A stretch of DNA of 64,000 nt from Cladorhizidae sp. MBARI D1340-BT2. Its lineage: Eukaryota > Porifera > Demospongiae > Poecilosclerida > Cladorhizidae. The notes beneath the pieces were generated by a model. That model saw nothing but the letters and a program-made list of their open reading frames with translations, ran no database searches and was not told where the DNA came from. Location: positions 16,734,930 to 16,798,929 of the forward strand of contig JAQNBH010000002.1 of the NCBI GenBank assembly GCA_028752905.1, read 5' to 3'. The translations under genes were made by a program, and so were the position numbers. Below are positions 60,914-64,000 of the stretch, piece by piece; the stretch's first letter is position 1, and the number at the start of each line of letters is the position of its first letter.

Positions 60914-61052
60914 CTTGGGTGGAGCTGTAGTGGAGTGAGTGGGTGGAGCTGTAGTCGAGTGAGTAGGTGGAGCTGTAGTCGAGTGAGTGGGTGGAGCTGT
61001 AGTGGAGTGAGTGGGTGGAGCTGTAGTCGAGTGAGTGGGTGGAGCTGTAGTT
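60914..61052 (+). repeat. 24-bp tandem repeat, right copy
   Basis: About six units of the GGGTGGAGCTGTAGTCGAG motif, counterpart of 3563-3692 with a different unit count and order. Confidence 0.85.
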
Positions 61053-61205
61053 GAGCGAGGAGTTTGAGGCTTCAGAAAGCTCGAGAGCCAAGAACAGCAA
61101 TCGCTAAAGCGAGGCAGCAGCTGGTCGCCAAGTCAACCAGCTAATCCTCATCTAGAGAACAAAATTACCAATGCATGTTCACACGAATGCAAATGATGCA
61201 GATCT

Positions 61206-61511
61206 GTGTCACTTAGAGTAACCGGTCAAGGGTTTGCATCACTTAGAGTAACCGGTCAAGTATTTGCGTCACTTAATTAACTGGTCAAGTGTTTGCATCA
61301 CTTAGAGTAACTGGCTAAGTGTTTGCATCACTTAAGAGTAACTGTTCAAGTGCTTGCATCACTTAGAGTAACCGGTCAAGTGTTTGCATCACTTTGAGTA
61401 ACCGGTCAAGTGTTTGCATCACTTTGAGTAACTCGTCAAGTGTTTGCGTCACTTAGAGTAACCGGTCAAGTGTTTGCATCACTTAGAGTAACCGGTCAAG
61501 TGTTTGCGTGA
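61206..61511 (+). repeat. 30-bp satellite array, right copy
   Basis: About 10 units, against about 18 at 3847-4388. First and last units correspond, so the difference is internal loss or gain. Confidence 0.9.
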
Positions 61512-62549
61512 CTTAAGGGTGGACTGCACCTGAAACCACCAAAATTTGAACGCATTTTTGTAGCCATCATAACTTTCCCTCCCTTTCTTCTGTGAAGATA
61601 CTTTTGATACCAACTTGTTGCTCATTCTGTGTGCTTTAAGATGATATGTGAAATGTCTCTATAGGCATATTTTCTTAGAAGATACATCCAAAAAGGCAAG
61701 GGTCACTCTAAAAATTGCACCCCCCAAACTGCGGCGAGGATATTTCCCAAGTGCCTGGTCTACAGATGCCCAAATTTGGTTTGTAGCTTACCAAGACATT
61801 TAGCTGTGATATAACGGAGGCATATTTTTCAACACATCTCTTGTTCATTAGTTCTAAGGCATTTCATTTCCAACCACACAAAATAAACGCAAAATCGGTG
61901 ACAGTCACCTCTTCTAATCACCATAACACGGCAATGCTTCAAGTTAAAAAAAATATCAAACCGTTATATCACAGATCACTAAAAGAGCTCTCAAATGAAT
62001 CGTCAAATATTGAAATTGAGTCAAGTGTGGCAAAGTTATGTTCGCCGCAAAATCAGAACAAAATAGATTTTCAAAATTCCTGGTTGAAGGAGGGACAGTT
62101 GCATTTTTTGGGGAGAGTTACCCACATGTATTCCCCCCCCCTTTTTCTTCTTGTGGTTACCACTTTATAACTCCATAGATTCCGTAAACTTCATGGTATG
62201 GACTTGATATATAGCTCAAAAGATAGGCCTCTCTTTGTGCTCTCTGTTGATACTAAAATATTTTTCATAGGTATAACTATAGCCAAGTTACAGGAGCTAC
62301 AAGTGGAGGGAACCTCAAAAACCTGAATGCCTGAACTGGCAGTATAAATATCTCCTGATTGCCAAGTGCTAGAGAGTTGAAATTAGCACCAGTGGCTAGA
62401 GGAGGCCCTACTCTATTCAATGAGTGTTTTTATTAGGCGTTAAAATCTAAGTACGTGGTCAAGCCGTGGGTGGAAAATGAATTTCGTTAATAATCCATAA
62501 AACTCATTTTCCAACTCATTTTCCGCCCGGCGCTTGACCACCTACTTAC

Positions 62550-63315
62550 ATACAATACTGCCTTAAGAAAGCTTGTGCTTATTTGCCCGAATGAAGGACC
62601 ATCGTGGCAGTGGGCTGAAGCTACTATTTGACCAAAATCAATTGGACGTGGGATTATGGTGAGTGACTTTATTACTGAGCATCATGGTTATCCACAGCTC
62701 AATGAGGAAGAACATGAGCAAGCAAAGCAATATCTATCCAGCCATTCCAAGTGCTTCCAAGGTTTGTTCAAGTATGGGACCCAATCTGAAGGATACTGGA
62801 ACTGTGAAAAGTTTCTGATTATTGCAGTTGAAATAGCTGAAACAAAATATCCTAGTGAAACACACTCAATAATTTTTATCTTTGACCAAAGCTCAGGACA
62901 CACTGCTTATGCTGATGATGCTTTAAATGCTCACAGGATGAATGTAAGTGATGGTGGCAAGCAGCCAATGAGGCGAAACACATACTGGGATGGAGTGATG
63001 CAAGTGATGACTACAGCAAGTGGCCAACCAAAGGGCTTACGAACAGTCCTGGAAGAGCGGACACCACTGGCATGGTCAAAACTGAGATGATCAAAGTCCT
63101 GGAAAGCATGCATGATTTTAAGACCCAGAAAAATCGAGTGGAGGAGTTGGTTTCCAGGCACAAGCGCAGGTGTATTTTCCTTCCAAAATACCATTGTGAG
63201 TTAAACCATGTTGAACGGGTTTGGGGTCAGGTAAAACGGATGACACGTACTAACTGTGATTCTACATTTGGAGCACTTGGAGAAAATCCTTCACCCAGCC
63301 TTGGATTCAGTTAGT
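62550..63315 (+). pseudogene. DDE (IS630/Tc1-like) transposase pseudogene, right copy
   Basis: Counterpart of 8656-9440. It contains HHGYPQLNEEEHEQAKQYLS, FIFDQSSGHTAYADDALNAH, GKQPMRRNTYWDGVMQ and LPKYHCELNHVERVWGQVKR. It is less broken: the first frame is open from 62656 to 63090, joining parts that are split in the left copy. A lost GTGTG-type segment near 63055-63062 then shifts the frame. The 5' third is deleted. Confidence 0.82.
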
Positions 63316-63867
63316 CGATACAGATGTATTATAGAAGAGTGAGGGAATATCATCATGCGAAAAACAGGAGGTGTTGAAGTAGAAGATGCTGTGAAATTAT
63401 ATAAATCACATCGTCGTGTTCCTGAAATGTTCAGAGCTATAGGAATCATTTTTTTTGACTTTACAGATGTTTAGTGAATTGATGGTAGAACATATTTAGA
63501 ATTTTGTAACTCAAACATAACTCGTTGCCTTAAAATTACTAATTTCAATATAACACCTTTTGTCTGACTCCACCCCCTTGTTATATAGAACGAAAAGGGG
63601 TCAACGTAAAATTAGCTTTACAAAAACATTTCATTTGGTGGAAAGTAATTACATACCAAATTAACAGAATTAGAGAAATCATTCCACAAGAAACATGTGA
63701 GCATCAATATTCATGAGATGTTGCCATAGCAACCCAAATTTAAGCCCACACAATTTAAGACCCACTGTTCTTGTTTTCACTGAAAATGAAAGGCTAATTT
63801 TTTTGTAGTAGTTAGTCATTTATGTAAGTAATACCAAAAGGGAAGTTTATGGCTTCCTGCACTCGAG

Positions 63868-64000
63868 GACTAAAACTAATAATAATAACTGTGGGACAAA
63901 AACACCATCAACAATTAATAATAATAACTGTAGGACAAAAACACCATCAACAATTAATAATAATACCTGTTGGACAAAAACACCATCAACAATTAATAAT
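63868..64000 (+). repeat. 39-bp AT-rich minisatellite, right copy
   Basis: Three to four units of the AAAACACCATCAACAATTAA motif reaching the window edge; counterpart of 9894-10275. Confidence 0.9.

Larger units (their letters stand above)
58930..64000 (+). repeat. Right copy of the large direct repeat (SDAD1 intron, copy beta)
   Basis: Second copy of the left-end sequence, about 59 kb downstream. It lacks the piggyBac-like insertion (empty site near 60311-60325). It lacks the sequence equivalent to 5416-8655, with the junction near 62548-62555. It has an extra ~96 bp near 63561-63657. The repeat is still running at the right edge, within the 39-bp tandem array. Confidence 0.88.

Overview
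This is eukaryotic, almost certainly metazoan, genomic DNA: a repeat-rich window with spliced GT-AG introns. The transposon mix (PIF/Harbinger, piggyBac, pogo, ZMYM1-like hAT and many foldback MITEs) and the low gene density suggest a non-bilaterian or other invertebrate. A sponge is plausible, but this is inference and not proven by the window.

Two cellular genes can be read. (1) SDAD1/SDA1, a nucleolar ribosome-biogenesis factor (60S maturation and export), is present as two partial sets of exons, both on + and in unexpected order. Eight exons of the C-terminal half, through the stop codon, lie at 16268-29126. Seven exons of the N-terminal/middle part lie downstream, at 44079-57209. The last middle exon (ending at 57209) is followed in the protein by the first C-half exon (16268). 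(2) An intact single-exon type II membrane glycosyltransferase of the GT61 (EOGT/POMGNT2) superfamily is on the - strand at 33013-34539, between the two SDAD1 parts.

The left end (about 43-10000) is repeated in direct orientation at the right end (about 58930-64000). Both copies lie in the SDAD1 intron between the 57209 donor and the 16268 acceptor. The simplest reading is two head-to-tail SDAD1 loci with a repeat distance of about 59 kb: gene alpha runs off the left edge and gene beta runs off the right edge. The alternative is an assembly that joined two haplotypes end to end. The two copies differ by a piggyBac-like insertion, a 3.2-kb deletion and small indels.

Layout: 1-16267, SDAD1 intron filled with nested elements (hAT-type MITE, three piggyBac-like TTAA elements, a TTAA foldback element, a DDE transposase pseudogene, a Harbinger remnant, and 24/30/32/39-bp tandem repeats). 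16268-29126, SDAD1 C-half with large intronic minisatellites and one coding minisatellite. 29127-33012, TTAA MITE and unassigned sequence. 33013-34539, GT61 gene. 34540-44078, pogo remnant, ZMYM1-like hAT element with terminal inverted repeats, foldback elements and a 650-bp (AAT)n. 44079-57209, SDAD1 N/middle half with long trinucleotide and CCCTAG-rich intron repeats. 57210-64000, the second copy of the duplicated intron. SDAD1 exons upstream of 44079 (about the first 120 residues) were not found.
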